Shown in pieces: positions 1 to 15,100 of a DNA stretch of 64,000 nt (its first letter is position 1; each line of letters opens with the position of its first letter). The DNA comes from Gibbula magus (Eukaryota > Mollusca > Gastropoda > Trochida > Trochidae). The notes under the pieces were generated by a model. It worked only from the letters and a program-made list of their open reading frames with translations. It was not told the origin of the DNA and ran no database searches. The stretch lies in NCBI GenBank assembly GCA_936450465.1, contig OW388292.1, positions 29,276,368 to 29,340,367 on the forward strand. Direction: 5' to 3'. The translations under genes and the position numbers were made by a program.

Positions 1-3000
1 ACATGTAAGTCTCGGAACTGCTATCAATGTCACAACTTATTGTATATCACTCCGTGAATAGCGCCATCTTCAGGCTGAACGACAAAGGGAATTAACTCTG
101 TAAGTTATCAATGTTGTGTCACACTGCTTGTAATGTCATATCCTGCTGTGGCAGAGACTGCAGTACTGATAGAATGGTGCCAAAAGAGGCCAAAAAAGGT
201 TTTAAGTACCGGCACTGAAAGAGGTTTACACCTCATCCGGTTTATTTCACATTTGCAGGTATTCAGTGAAAATTGGTTACGAGTTGTTCACCAGTATGCG
301 GCCACTTTACACAGGAATGGATTCTTAGGTTCTCATAAAATGCCCTGTTTTTATTGGTTCTTGCGTTAACAATGTTAACATAGACTTTTATTTTGCAGGT
401 TGTTCACCCACAACTGATTTTAGTGGCATTTTGCCTTTTAGCCTTAAAAAATGTAATCCGTACCGATATTATACAAGAACATCAAAATAGATTTTTTTTT
501 GTTCCGAACTATGTAAACATATCGGTTTTTAGTTAAGACTTTGGTTCAGTTAATAAGAAACAGTGGATCTAATTGTAAATCTACCAGACTTAAAAAGGGG
601 ATTGGATCCTAAGACACACACACGTGCTTAATCACACGTATATCGGTATCCTAACCCTTTAATTCGCGCACACACACCTTCCTGTCAGAGCACGTGGTTT
701 CGCTTACTCCGAGATCTTCAGATAATGAAAGCCAGAGTGCATGCGCAGAGGGCCGGGTATGCAATATTCGCGGGCATCTATCTATGTAGCCTGCAGAACG
801 TTTGTTTTCATCCTGGCAGGATCTATTTTGTATTTGGTGTCACAAGCGTCTTGTTTTGTCAGAGCATGTTGATTTACACGCGCAGCTGTTGCACGAACGA
901 CGCTCACTGCATAACGGACTGCTTCGGTTACACGTTAAACAGACGTCTTATCGCCTAGTTATTTATGAAAGTCGTTTCTCACGTGCACAGTCGTGCATTG
1001 CCAGACCTGCATGTTTGTTTATGCGCTATGTTGTTATGAGACGATAATCCTCTGGCGTAGTCTGGAATAACATTTAACATTCTGATTCGTACCACATGAA
1101 ACAAAGTTGTGTTAAGAGTACAAATACAATACCCCGTCCATACCTGCATTGTGCCCTTTAATCACTACGCAGCACAACACATCCTTGTATTCTTGCTGTT
1201 CTTCTGGGAATATGCTGCGGTGGTTTGGTATGTCATACAGGGCACGTGTTGACATATCACATCTCTAGACGGTGATGCTATCATGCGCTTGTTTGTTTTC
1301 ACTTTCAGAACCATTGTAAGGGGTTTTGTTTTTCAACACTTACATGCTTTTCAGAAGGTTCTTGGATTTGGTTTTCGGAAAATTACCTTTTCCTGTTTTT
1401 GTCAAAGTCGGATAAATCTAATCTTTTAACTTAGATAAGGCCGCTGTCTTTTTACCTTTTCGATGTTGCTCTATCCATGAATATAACATCACTATGGTGC
1501 AGTAGATTGAAAATCAGAATCTCGTTATGTTATTAACTCGTACCTTTAGGTTTCAAGTTCTTGTACATAATCATTGAAATGAAATAATTATGGTTCTGAG
1601 TAATGCTGGTATGTTTTCTCTGCTCTAATTGCTTCCCAATATCTTCGACGTAAGAATACGAAATTCAATAGAAGGTAAGAAGGGAACGATGCATCAGGTT
1701 TTCCAGGGGGTTGGTAAAGTACCTATCGTTGAACAGGTTAATGCATACAATCAGCCATCATTGAAACACATCTAACTCATCATTTGACAAACTTCCATCA
1801 TTGATAGATGCCAGTAAAATTGTCTATCATTGAAGAAACGTCACACTCATCATTTCACATACCTCACCATTGATATATGCCAGTAAAACACATCGTATAA
1901 AAGAAACTAGACACAATCATTACTACAAATAAGTATACTATCATCAGTGAAGAAACTCTCGAAAAGTATACATAAAAATATCGTTGGATTTTATGCTTAT
2001 ACATACTACATTATACATGTATATGTCACAAATAATTCAGTAAAATATTAATTCACACCTATTTGGGAAGAAACGTATTTATATATACCATCAGCACCTC
2101 GTTTACCTATTGTGGAATATGCACAATCACAGCAGGCCCATCTGGTGAACCCTGCACCATGACACCCATCCATTACAGGCTGACAGACCCTTCGTCAATG
2201 ACTTCACCAGCACTTCACATGATCTTATTTCACATCACATGTTTCTTGGGCCTAAAAACTATATTCCTGTTTATCGGGCTGAGGGCTGAGACATGAGAAG
2301 GTTTGTGCACTCGCTTCGCAGAAGTTCGAGATCCTTGTCTTTTACAATTTGAAGTTGACAGGATACAATTACGATAACAAAGCGGATGATGAGAAGTACA
2401 TTCGTTGGTGTTGAATGTGCTCTGTTTAACATTTGAAAGCCTACTGGGTGGAATTTCACATTGAAAACAAATAATTCTGGTTGTAGCGTATTTCCAAACA
2501 AAATGCTTTTTCCTTGTTTGATTGATATTCAAATAAGAACATTATTATAAATTACCATTAGAGAGAGTCTATATAGTTCAATCTACCTTTTCTTATCTTC
2601 ACAAATCCTTGAAGTGGAAGAGCACACGTGAATTTAAGGCTTTTACTAGGTTTTATTTAAGCCTTCACTTAAGAATCGAGAAATACAGATACGAAATGTA
2701 TGTTTCTAGTTTAGTGGACAAGACACTGTACTGTTACCTCATACGTGCAGCGACATTATACTTCATATTTCACTGCAGTGTCTTCCACGGGACTAATCGA
2801 GTTTACAGCATAAACCAATCAGTTTGAAAACCACGTAACAATCAACTGACATCATTAACTAGTTCACAACTTCCTCCTGTCCTCCTTCAAACGACGTGTA
2901 ATTGTCTTGTCCATGTAATTCATTATTACTTGCGCTTCCTTGCTTTCATTCCTACTTGTCAAAACGATGCTGTCGCTCACGTATGCATTGAGGTGAACTA

Positions 3001-3941
3001 AATTCTAGCTTTTATATAGAGCTCGTGGCACCAGCGGCATGCTAGCAGGATATCACTGGGCAGATTGGTTGTTAATGATGATAGATGGTCCTTCGTGTTT
3101 TAATCTAACCTATCTGCCAACTACCGAGCAGGCCAAATAGGAGCTGTTTGTACGCTACAAGCCCCAAATGGGATAATGGTGGTAAAATAAACTTTTGTTT
3201 TGATTTCCGGGAGTGATCACTCGTATCTATTACATACACAATTGACAGAGCTCGTGTCAAGTTAAGTAAACAATGGCTTGTCCCTAGTCGAGAACGATGG
3301 CGAAGTTTTTAGATAAATAGGAATTCCAAACATCGCTTCAAGTCCCATGGGTTTTCATTACGATTTGATTGGTAAAAGTTTGACTTTAAATTAATAGATT
3401 TCGGAAGCTGCTTTTATATACATTTCTTGTCTTTGCTAAAGTGTCACCCTGTTTCTTGGGGGGACCTTTCTTTGATTACAAATTCACAAATTGGAGATAT
3501 ATAAATTAACGGCGGGCTCTGTTGTGTTCACCTCACGATACTTGCAATGTGCATGCTTTCTTACTTAATTGTTTATTTTAGGACATGTTTATGCTTCAAA
3601 TAATTATCTTTTCTTATATATTATGTTTGCTTATATTTCCTGTCATTCATTGATATCGACTACAATTGCTTGTGTAGAGATAATGCTAGTCAGCTACATA
3701 ATAAGATATTTTGTTCCCATTTTAAAATTGTCATTTAGTCTCTCGTTGTAGTAAATAACAACAAATTGTATAATCCAAAGAATACATGGTACTGAGAAAA
3801 AAAAACAGTTTTAAATCACATTTACGTATGAAACAGGAATATTTGATCTAACAAAATCATTCATCTTGAATGTTGAAATATATATGTTTCAATTATACAA
3901 GTGTCTCTGTAAACTTTCAATATACATTTCTTTAATTTCAG
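1..3941. other. AT-rich intron or 5' flank of the FREM1-like gene, no gene seen
   Basis: No conserved coding exon could be recognised on either strand. Short open frames here (for example at 725-958) show no domain and no codon bias. The missing FREM1 signal-peptide exon was sought and not found. A small degenerate tandem duplication lies at 1755-1889 and CA-rich stretches at about 612-680. Confidence 0.6.
1755..1889. repeat. Two-copy degenerate tandem repeat, period about 70 bp
   Basis: The elements ATCATTGAA, CTCATCATTT and TGATAKATGCCAGTAAAA occur twice in the same order at a spacing of about 70 bases. The copies have diverged by several substitutions. Confidence 0.7.
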
Positions 3942-6163
3942 ATATTTGACTGCGACTTCCTCTCCCGGACCGTGAAGTACGTGCACAATGGATCCCCTCT
4001 CCTCTACACAGATGAAATCAAACTGCGCGCTCATCGTTTTACGAATACGGAAACTGTTACGGAAACGTTTTACTTACGAGTTCGGATAGTGAACGCATCG
4101 CATGAGGTTATAGTGACGAGAGGCTTAAGGCCAGTGGTGGTGCCCAAATTCAATGGAATATCAAATACAATAGATTCATCTGTGATTCGATTCCGGAAAA
4201 GCGAAAGCCACAACGTATCATGTACGGTGGGATTCTCCAAGTACCATTCTCACTGGCCCCTGGTGGGTCAGATGGTCATGGGCAAAGATCGACACGCTGT
4301 GGACGCTGTCAGGAAGGATTGTCGCGAGTTTCTCTTCATGCAGCTTCACTACGAGCACCTCCGATCACCCACACCGGAAGTCGATTATCTCCCCTTAACC
4401 GTGGAGTTGTTTGATCCAGATCAAAGCGAGGAGGTGGTTACAGAAAACTTCTATCTCCCCATCTATATAAAAGGAGCTTTGCCAAACTCTCCTCCCCAGA
4501 ATAAAATGAGCAGTATGAACATGATGGACGTGGATCAGTTCATCCTCACCACTATCATTCCAGGCGTAATCTCTGCAGAGGACTATGAGACACCAAATGG
4601 GCAACTTATATATAATATCTCTAAACCTTTCCCTCCCGGACAGGGATTCCTTGTAAAGAGAGGAAACCACGCCATTCCCATCACATCATTCTTACAGAAC
4701 GACCTTGAAAACCACCGAATCGCGTACCGACCACCAAATGTTAGTTACTCTGAACGCCGTATGTACGAAGTGAAGTTTACGGTGTTTGATAGTCATTTTG
4801 CCTACAGCATGCCACTCCGGTTTCATGTTGCTGTCCATCCTTCATCAACCAATGCTCCTCGGGTGTCCCACAATATTGGAATGGTTCTTCAGGAAGGTCA
4901 GTCCAGACCCATCACGACCAGAGATCTGCAGATTGTGGACAGGGATAATCTCAGCAGAGTGAAGCTCTACGTGAAAGGTGGACTTCACCATGGCCACATC
5001 GAGGTCCACGGCAGACAGACCATTGTGTTCAGGCCTGCGGATATACGTAGTGGTGGAGTTGTATACCACCACGATGACAGCGACACGACGCAAGATAGGA
5101 TCGAACTCAGACTGAGTGATGGTGCGAATACAGTGTTGTTCACTTTTCCCATCACCATCATTCCTAAGGATGATACCCCTCCACATGTTGTCAACAACGT
5201 GGGTCTTCAGATAAATGAAGGCGACATGAAAAAGATCAGTGAAGATATCCTCCTTGCTTCGGATACCGATTCCTTAGATTCTAATATCATATACACAATC
5301 ATCACTACGCCAAACGTAGGAGACATCATAAGGAAAGTAAGACCGTCAGACTCTGGAACAAAGATATTTGGATTCAGACAACGTGACCTCCTCAAGGGTC
5401 AGATTTACTATCGTCACTCCGGGAAAGAAGAGTTCCGCGACTCCTTCCGGTTCACCCTACAGGACCAGCAGGAGCCGCCAAATGAGTCGGAGCAGTTCGT
5501 GTTCCACATCATCATCAACCCAATGAACGAGAACCCGCCTAAACTGGCTCCAGAAGCAACACGATTGAAGTATGTACCTGAAACAGATATCGCCTACATC
5601 AGCACCTCAGAGCTTCAATTCACGGACATAGAGTCCGCAGATAGTGAGCTCCTCTACACCATCACCACACCGCCATACTTCGTATACAACCGTGGAGAGA
5701 GGGACGCTGGACGGCTGATCTCCACCCACAATCTGACCATGATGATGAAGGATGGATCAACTGCTTCTACTCAGACCTTCACCCAGGACGATATCAACCA
5801 CATGAAGATCGCGTACATGCCACCACTTGGCGATATTGGACCAGAGTCTCGCCTGGTCCGCTTTGTGTACACAGTGGAAGACTCCAGCAAGAACAGACTG
5901 TATGGACAGACGTTTGACATAGAGGTGCTGCCTGTGAACAACAGAGTTCCTCAGTTTGTGACCTCCAAACTCCTGGTCGAGGAGGGAGGTGTTCTTGGCA
6001 TTACCATCAACCAACTGTCTGCCAACGATGTGGATACTTCTTCTGACAAACTACGCTTCATGCTAGATGCTTTACCACGCTATGGGATACTGCAGAAGGC
6101 TGGGATCGCTCTCAAGAGAGGAGATGCCTTCAACTTGGCTGACCTTGAGAAAAAGGACATTAG
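3942..6163 (+). CDS. FREM1: FREM1-like exon 1 of the visible part: N-terminal domain and CSPG repeats 1 to 5
   Basis: The exon follows a pyrimidine-rich acceptor ending TTTCAG and ends at a GTGAGT donor. It opens with the residues IFDCDFL, then VKYVHNGSPLL, typical of the FREM N-terminal domain; because it opens in phase 0 and without a methionine, an upstream coding exon must exist. CSPG repeats begin around residue 200 of the visible protein and recur about every 115 residues, each with an EG-type start, a D-D/S-D acidic turn and a Y-H-D/S motif near its end. The fifth repeat carries an RGD tripeptide (6117-6125) and is split by the intron. At 2.2 kb the exon is unusually long, as is the next one. 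Confidence 0.95.
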
Positions 6164-9100
6164 GTGAGTAATTGTGTGTTAATCATAGTTTGATGGCATT
6201 GGCCTATTTCTATAAAGTGAACAGCCTTACAAAATTGTTGAAAACGCTCTTTGGCTACCATATATTTGCGTTTGGTCTGCCACGGCTGTCATAAATCTTG
6301 TAGAAATCTATATGTGACCAAGAGAATCAGTCATATCACAAAAGGCGCACGTTATCTTTACCGAAATGTGTATAAATACGTAAAAATGTGCAAGAAACGG
6401 TTGTGGCTTTACCGGATTTTCTTTTTGTTACCGGTAACATGTTCATAACAACCACGCTAATGATAGACTCATGAATACTATAAAGAAAATAATAACTTTC
6501 AATGATTGACATACATGCGAAAACAAAATTTACATATATATGTACCCAGTTCTGCACTTTTCTACAGAAAATACAAAGAATGACACACCAGGTCATGTTA
6601 TAAGTATATGATATGAATTCCATATGAATAACATTCATAAACAGTTCTGGTTATTTATCTCGGTGCAGAAACGTCGTTAAAAAGCATTTTGTCTTTTAAC
6701 ATGCTTAACAGATTTTGTGCTAATTACTTTACAACACGAAACATGTGTTCGAAATTGAAATGTTTAGTTCTAAAATATCTTTAAAGCAGCATTTCAAAGT
6801 CGTTCAATGCAAATTAAAATAAAATTTCACCATTTGGAAATTGAACGAATGGATATTTACGTGGAAGATTAATTGAAAACGAGAGTAATTATGCAGAAGT
6901 AATTAATGTCGGAAGAAAGCATCTGGTCTCCGTATGCCTGCAGCAATGTGGACGCAGTAAATGGAGAGGGATTGTTCTAACGATCCCGAGGTACGGAGGA
7001 ACCTCGATCATTTAGAACTCTCAAGTAGGAAAAAAGGAGAATTTGATAGCCTATTTCTCCGTTTCCTTGTTTTTGTCGAGGATGGAGCTTCAAGGATCGG
7101 TTTCGAGGAAGAATGTTAAAGAAGTGTTTCGTTGAAGGCGCTAATTGTCTGATGTCAGTGTTGAGTAGACGGGCTCATTTGTTCGATTCCTGGGCACTGC
7201 TTAAATGTAGGTGTTAAATACATGCAGTATCTCTCCGTCAGTTCATTATGTTCACTGATTCGTATAAGCATGCCTGGATTTGTGAAAAACCCAAGATTTA
7301 ATTTTATATATTATTGCATGTATTATAATCATCATTTCGATTCCTTAATCTTTAGTGTTTAAGAGTGTCAAGTTTTTTTCCATTCCAAAGTACAACTATC
7401 GAAATGTTTGTGAAGTATTCCATTAAGGAATTTGTGTGCAAAGTTTGTTAAAACAGAATAACATGGTTTGGTTTCAATTACCAATAATCTATACCTATAT
7501 CTACGTCTATATAAGTTTTAGTAAGATCATATTCATTTAAACCTGGCGTCTATATGTATTTGTGTAGGGTGATATCCATTAATGCGTTGAGTCCTCCATC
7601 GTGTTTATTATTATGTTTATTATTAAAATCATATATAATAATCATATATTCATTTCATTTAAACATGTAAATGGTATCTCGAATTTAATAGGGTGACTCA
7701 AGGGTATGCCTAAATTTCAAATGGTAGCCTAATGATAAATACTATTGGATGATATTGATGGTAAATCAATTTAACAAAGTTTCATTCTCTTCTTTTAAAA
7801 TGTCCAGTATATTCTACCATAAACATATTTATATCACAAGTGGGTGTGACATGAATCTATTACGTCATATAATTCTGACTATAAGTCACAATAAAATGAA
7901 TGAAAGTGGCGTGTAGTCAGGATGTAGACATCTCGATTTCACTTTCCAGACAGACACCGTCTGGTGCAGTGAATGTAGACTCATTATAGGAAAGGATGTC
8001 CATAAATATGTCAGTATTTACTTACTAGAGTTCTAAGTTCATTTCGTTTCATTAAAACGTATGTTGTTATCATCATCATGAATTTCAATATATTTAGCTC
8101 ATCAGGCCTGAAAGGCCCAATGGGCTTATGGCATGGCATAGCATGGCATGGCGTCCTGCGTCCGTTCGTCCGTCCGTCCGTCCATCCGTCCATCCGCATT
8201 TTCGACTTCGACTTATGTGCAGACTACTTGGCCAATGGGGATTCTAAATTGTAGATTTCGTGACCCCATGACCCCAAATAGGGTCACAGAGGTCACATCC
8301 TTAAAAATCTATTTTCATCTTCTTCTCAAGTTCCAAAAGGTATAGAGAGCTGAGAAGTTGTGTGCAGACTCCTTGGTCAATGGGGATTCTGAATTGTAGA
8401 TTCCCTGACCCCGTGACCCCAAATAGGGTAACGAGGGTCACATCGTTTAAAACCTATTTTCATCTTCTTCTCCAGTACATACAGCTCTAGAAAGCTGAAA
8501 AGTTGTGTACAGACTCATTGGCCAACAGGGATTCTAAATTGTAGATTTGGTGACCCTGTGACCCCTATTGTGAATCACAGGGGCCAACATCGTAAAACCT
8601 ATTATTTACTTGTTAACAATGTATTATTTGAGATAACTTAGATATTCAACCTTTGATAATAAATCAATGAATTCCTGATGAGCTACAGAGCCCATGGCTC
8701 TTTTTTGGGCCTTTTCTTGGTCATGTAAATAGAAATATTAAATTTTGTAGATATATGTTAATCATATCCATATAAATGAGGATGGCTGTGTGAAGAATGC
8801 AGATGTCCACAAATCTGAAATAATGTTTGCAAGTCTTGTCAATGAGGCATGTTTTACAAGGGCCATGAAGTGTTCAAAACGATCTCAAAATGTCACATCA
8901 AATATTATATAATATAATATTTTTGTATTTTTATTACACAAATAACGTTAATTGATATGATATTAGGATGAACCCATTTCGGGTTCGAACTCACACTCTC
9001 AGAACACCGATTCCGGTAAAAGCTGAGCTATTGAGACACTTAGTGTTGGCGAGTGGTGTCTGTCTGAAGGTGTTGGTTCGAATCTCGCTATGGACTTTTC

Positions 9101-12100
9101 GCGAAAAGTACAAGACATACTCTTGTAGAAAGTGCATCCTAAATATGTCAAGGATAGATATGTACATTATATAACTTAAATGCATTTCTAATAGAATGTG
9201 ATATGAATGAGAAAGTTGGAAAATTTATTACAATGTCACATGCTTTGAATGTCCATTGATCTTCATGTTCTCCGTCAATCTATTGATTTTCAAGACGGCT
9301 TCAGTAGAGCAAGAACATAGTCATGTTTCAAAACAGACCTGTCATATTTCATTACCTTTCTGCGGCCCTATGCAACTGGATTATTTTGCCAAAGTCTTGT
9401 TTCCGATTTGGTTTGACAATCCTGTCATCAAAGATTATGCTGTTAGTGCCAACAAATATCACCCAAAAAATAGAATTTGAAATTCCATCTGATATGTTTT
9501 ACAACATCTTGAAATTATTTCTAAAATTTAAGAAACATATAATACGTTGTCAAAAATGTATACATGTCATGGTATGCCCTTCATAGCTAATTTACGAGAA
9601 CTTCCACTCTTAGTGAAATATGATTTATTTTATAAAGTGTTTACTCCTGTTTTTTGACATTGTCACTCAATTAAAATACCGAAAGTATGCATCCTATACG
9701 TATATTATACTGGATAATTGGACACCTCTCTGAAGCTACGTACGAAATTTAGTTTCTTGGTTGACTAATTTGTGTTTATATACAGCATTGTGGACACGTC
9801 TTTTAAAATACAAATATTCACTTGGTGACACTGGTCCTTTGTGATGCTCAGTTGACCGCTATCCGGGAAGTTCAGCAACAATAAGCGCGGCTCGCTGGAT
9901 AGGTGACCCGCGTAATTTCTGCTTAATCTTAGAGTTCTACTACTACTAATGATTCAGAGCGATTAAAGGTTTACAAATTAATGGGTTTTTTTTATTGCGA
10001 TGAGATCTGGAGTAGTTTGAATGAATCAACTGGTGTCTGGTCAATATTTAGTTAAAATTCCTTTGTTTAATGTAGACAGGCAAGAAATGAAATTTACACC
10101 AACATCTACAATTTTGTAAATATGTGATGGATGAGTTTTTCACATAGAATAACTATTATATTTTGCAGAACAGTTTTGTTTTATCTAAAAAGATTTTTGA
10201 AGAATTTATGAATTAAAAAAATTTAATAAAACCACGTGAAAGTAATCTTTGACTAACGACTAAACGGTTGCAAAATTTAGCTTTAGAATCTCAAAAACTT
10301 AAAATACTTGTAATTAAATCATTAAAAATCATACATATGATAAAACCAACTGAGGTGTACTTGAGTTAATAAAGCAAGATTCACTAGTGAGTTCTTCAAC
10401 TTCCATCGGTTGTTTTGATTTCATTCAGTTGTATTTACCAAAGCGATGGTTGCTTTGGGCCTCATAATTATAATTATGAATTAGTTTGCCTTTGGAATTT
10501 ACTCTTGCCATATTGCAAATGCAGATCCACTCATGATGTTGATGGAACATATGATCTAATAGTAAATTGTCTAGAAACAAGCTCTCTGTTTTAAATTATT
10601 AAGCCTCATTACACACAGTGCAATGTTGGGTTTTTGAAATTGGCATATATTTTAAGATATAAGAAAAGTAACAACTTGCTAAATGGTGTACTCCGCATTG
10701 TCTACCCCGACAAATGTCGTATACGACTTTCACTATTCCTCATTGTGTGTCAATTGTTAAATGGAATCCATTGAAAGTATACAAAATAAACATTTGAATC
10801 GATGACACTTATATAGACAGTAGGTTTCTCCCTATAGTGTCTGTCGTGTTTTGTTATGTTTTTTTCTCGATCTCAAATCTGGCATGTAACAGAATATTAA
10901 ACTGGCCCAAATGTTGTTCCCGAGTAGAATATTTTATGGACGCTTCGTATGATCTGTTCCTTTATCTGAATGCTCAAACTAAATGATTGAGGTTTTATAC
11001 TTAGCTTTGAAATCGTTCTATTGAATTTAGAGTCATCAACTTCATTATTGTATCTAATAACTAACTATCAGGAATTTAACATCTAACTATCTTTATTTAC
11101 AAGAATTGAACATCTAACTATAAATGCAGTTAGGTCTATGAATGACGAAATGATTTCTTAAATTTTACAATATATCAATATGTTGTCATTACAGATACAT
11201 TCACGACGGTTCGGAACAGATCCTCGACACGTTCACTCTCAGCGTGTCCGATGGACTCAACTCCGCCACCAAGGTCATCTCCATCGACATCGTCCCCATC
11301 GACGACGAGTCGCCTCAGATGACCAGCAACCTCCGGCCCTTCCTTATCGTGTCAGAGGGAGGAGACGCCATCTTGACCGAGAGGACATTGTCTGCGACCG
11401 ATGCCGACACGGACGAGGCCTCGCTAGTGTTCCTGATCGTCCGCCAGCCCAAGTACGGAGTCCTGCAGCTGGAAGGTCAACCCGTGACTAAGTTCACTCA
11501 GAAGGATGTCAAGCAGGAGAGGGTCAGTTATCTTCATACTAGTGGCGAGATTGGGATTGCTAAGATCCATGATGTCGTCACCTTCATCGTGTCTGACCAG
11601 AACTTCCTTCCGTCAGCCGATATGCCCATGTACGACCTGAACATCACCGTCACTCCTGTCAACAACCAGAAGCCTACCATAGACCTTGGAAATCCAGTGT
11701 TTGTGTCTGAGGGTGAGATCTTCAAGATCACCAATGACATTCTGAGTGTAAGGGATCCGGATTCCAGGACGAAGGATATCGAGTTTATGATAACTAAACA
11801 ACCACAGTGGGGCTTCATCGAGAACACTAGGCCAAGTGCAGGGTCGGAGAGATCGAATGCTGGAGTTCGAATCAATATGTTCAAGTTCAGAGACATCCTT
11901 AACGGTAATATCAACTATGTTCAGGCGAATCACAAGGGAGTTGAACCAGTGAAAGACGAGTTTAATTTCTATGCCACAGACGGGAAGCTGAACTCTCCAA
12001 CTGAGACAATCTCCATCACGATTGTGCCAGCTAATGACGAGGTTCCGGATCTGATGCTCCGTGACTTCGCCATCCCAGAAGGAGGACACATGGTAATCGA

Positions 12101-15100
12101 CCAATCAATGGTTGACGCCATAGATCTGGACATGCCAAAGGACGCCTTGGTTCTCACGGTCTCCCAACCTCCTGAACACGGCAGCATGGTGATGATGCTT
12201 CGCACTAGGAAAGGAGAAGTTGAGACCAATATTCATGATTTCACCATCGATGAACTTCACAGTGGTCTCCAGCTGAAATATGTCCACGACGGTTCTGAAA
12301 CCTACTACGACAAGTTCGCTGTGACTGTATCTGATGGGAAGCACGAGATCAAGAGAGTCTGCAATGTCTCCATCAAGCTGAACAACGACGAGCGACCAGA
12401 GGTTATCAAGAACGCAGGTATACATATGGACTATGGAGAGTCTGCACTCATATCTAGTGTTGTTCTTCAAGCGACTGACGAAGATAACGGCGATGATCAG
12501 ATCTTTTACATCATTGTGCAGCTCCCGAAGAAAGGATTCCTTCAGTTCTGCCCAGACCCGTTTTCAAACAACCTTGCGCTTCACTGCACTGATTTTGAAG
12601 TGGGGCAAAATTTCACGCAGCATGATGTAGACCAGAATAAGATCAGATACATCCACACAACAGCAATGGGCAGTTCAGAGACGGACAGCTTCGTGTTTGT
12701 ACTCACCGACAACCGTTACAAGCGACCAGAGGAAACCTTCGAGATCAGGATTGCCAACTCCAAGAAGGCAAACATTGCCCTCCTGAATCGAGGAATGGTG
12801 GTTAGGGAGGGTGAGCGTGTCGCTGTCAGCACTTCAAACTTAAGCGCTTCCGATGAAAGTACGAAAGCAGAGGAGATAGTGTTTGCAGTTATACGTGCAC
12901 CTCGCCTTGGTCAGATCGAGTACATTGACAGACCGTTCACCTCCATCAGTAGCTTCACGCAGCTCGACATTGCATCACAGAAGGTCGTGTACAACCATCT
13001 CACAAAGAATGACATCACTGAGGACTCATTTACTTTCACCGTTACAAATGGTCTTAGCGAGGCAAAGGATGGAGAGTTCAGGATAACGATTCAACCACTC
13101 GACCGAGTACTGCCCACTCTGGTATTCAACAAACTTATAGAGGTTCTACAGGGAACCGAAGTGTCCATAACCCCTCTCCATGTCAAGGTTACAGATCCTG
13201 ATACATCAGCATTGAACCTAAGTTACATCGTGGCTAAACCACCAACATATGGTAAACTGTACAATCGTGGAAGTCCTGTCAAACATTCCTTCACCCAGAA
13301 TGACGTCGATCTCGGTTTCGTCTCATATGAAAGTGATGGGACTAAAGCAGGACTGGACAACTTCATGTTCAAGGTTTCTGATGGACGCCATGATGGTTTC
13401 CTAATCAACGGCACACTCCAGACACAGCCTGCCATGTCCAGCATCTTCATCAAGCCTCTGATCGAGGATGCCCCCAAGTTGGTCGTCAACAAGCACCCGA
13501 ATATCCTCGAGAACTTCGGGGGACAGCGTTACGGCTACGTTCTGAACAACCGTGTCCTCCGAGTGGTTGACTCCGACACAGAGAGTGCTGGTCTGGTCTA
13601 TGCAATGATGCAGAAGCCCCAGCACGGCCACATAGAGAACATCGCAGCCAAAAGGTACGTGAGACGGCGCTTCACCCAACAGGACGTGGATGATGAGAGT
13701 CTGGTGTACATCATTGATAAGGCGGACGAGGCTACCAATGATAGCTTTACCTTCAACGTGGAGGATCTCAGGGGCAACGCTCTCACTGATCAAACGTGAG
13801 TATTTTGGTTCGTCTCGCGTCGATGTTAAAATACTCATACCACTACAGTTTAGAAATATATTACCATTATATGAAAGTAAATCACAATATTATTAATCTC
13901 TAATCATTCCTGAACACACCTTCTCCTTCCTACAGTGGTTTCGCACCTGTGGTTCATTTACCGTTTCACTGCATGTTATTTAAATGTTTCAACACATTAT
14001 TATGTTTTGGGCTAACCATACCATAAACTTTGCCCCTACAGACTGGAGTTGCGCTGGTCACGTATCCAGTTTTCTAACGAGGACCTGGTTGTATGTGAGA
14101 ACGTTGGTACCATGTCCGTCACCCTGGAGCGAGAGGGTGCCATAGACCAGTCCGCATTCATCAGCATCAACGTCCGCCAAATGTCCGCAAGGAAAAATGA
14201 TGACTTCGTCCCCAGCTCTGCCAAACAGGTCCAATTCGACCCAGGTAAGTGTCCCTCGCTTATTTTTCTGGTGTCACATTCTGGTATAGTTTGTTGTTGT
14301 GCAAAATGTATTATTAGGTTGAATTTTTATTTGTTCTTATGGTTGCCAAGTACAAACGCATCAACACATGCAAACTCATAGGCAACCTTATTACACTAGG
14401 GTAGATTCAGTGTAATTTTAAGGATGACATTCAAATTAGCTCAATGATGATGTTTCCTGACCAATGTCCTTCCAATGACCAGGCGAGTCCCGTGCAACCT
14501 GGGACATAACAATCAAAGATGATGGTTTGGAGGAGAACAACGAGAAACTGCGTCTCATCCTTGCTGAACCCGTCAACGCCATCATAGGAGATAAACGGAA
14601 ACTCAGAGTCAGGATTATAAATGCTGAAAATGGTAGGTCGTTTTCATGTCATTGCCTTTCATGAAACAAAAATTACTTTTATGAATGACTTTTCACTTAA
14701 ACATGTGCAATTATGTTGTCCTTAGAGTCGGGATCAATGCTGAGATGTTTTGGTGTAAAACAAATCTTATTTAGGATGTAATTTAAGTAAAATATTGAAA
14801 ATTAGTGTTAAAGGTACATCCATTTTGTTGTTGGAGTCACATTATTCCAAACGTTATAAATCGGTAACTTTATCGAGAAGTACCAACTGTTACCGAAAAC
14901 TACCATTTTGATGACAGTAGACTTAGTATATTGATGATATGAAGGTAAAAGAAGTGATTTCTGATCGAAAGCCGGACAATACACCGCGTGTGGCGCGCGC
15001 CAATGAGTCAAACGTAATTTTGGAATCTTAGTTACAACAGACAAACTGACAACTTCGGGTTGATCATGTTTAATAGGTCATATAACTACTGTACATGTAA

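Larger units (their letters stand above)
6164..11194 (+). other. Large intron of the FREM1-like gene (5.0 kb)
   Basis: AT-rich sequence between the two giant CSPG exons. It contains a dispersed repeat (8093-8706) and tRNA-related sequence (about 8965-9085); nothing else was recognised. Confidence 0.9.

Noticed and set aside
725..1047. Two overlapping open frames that might be the missing FREM1 signal-peptide exon
   Set aside because: Neither has a signal peptide followed by the expected N-terminal FREM motifs, nor a suitable splice donor in the right phase.
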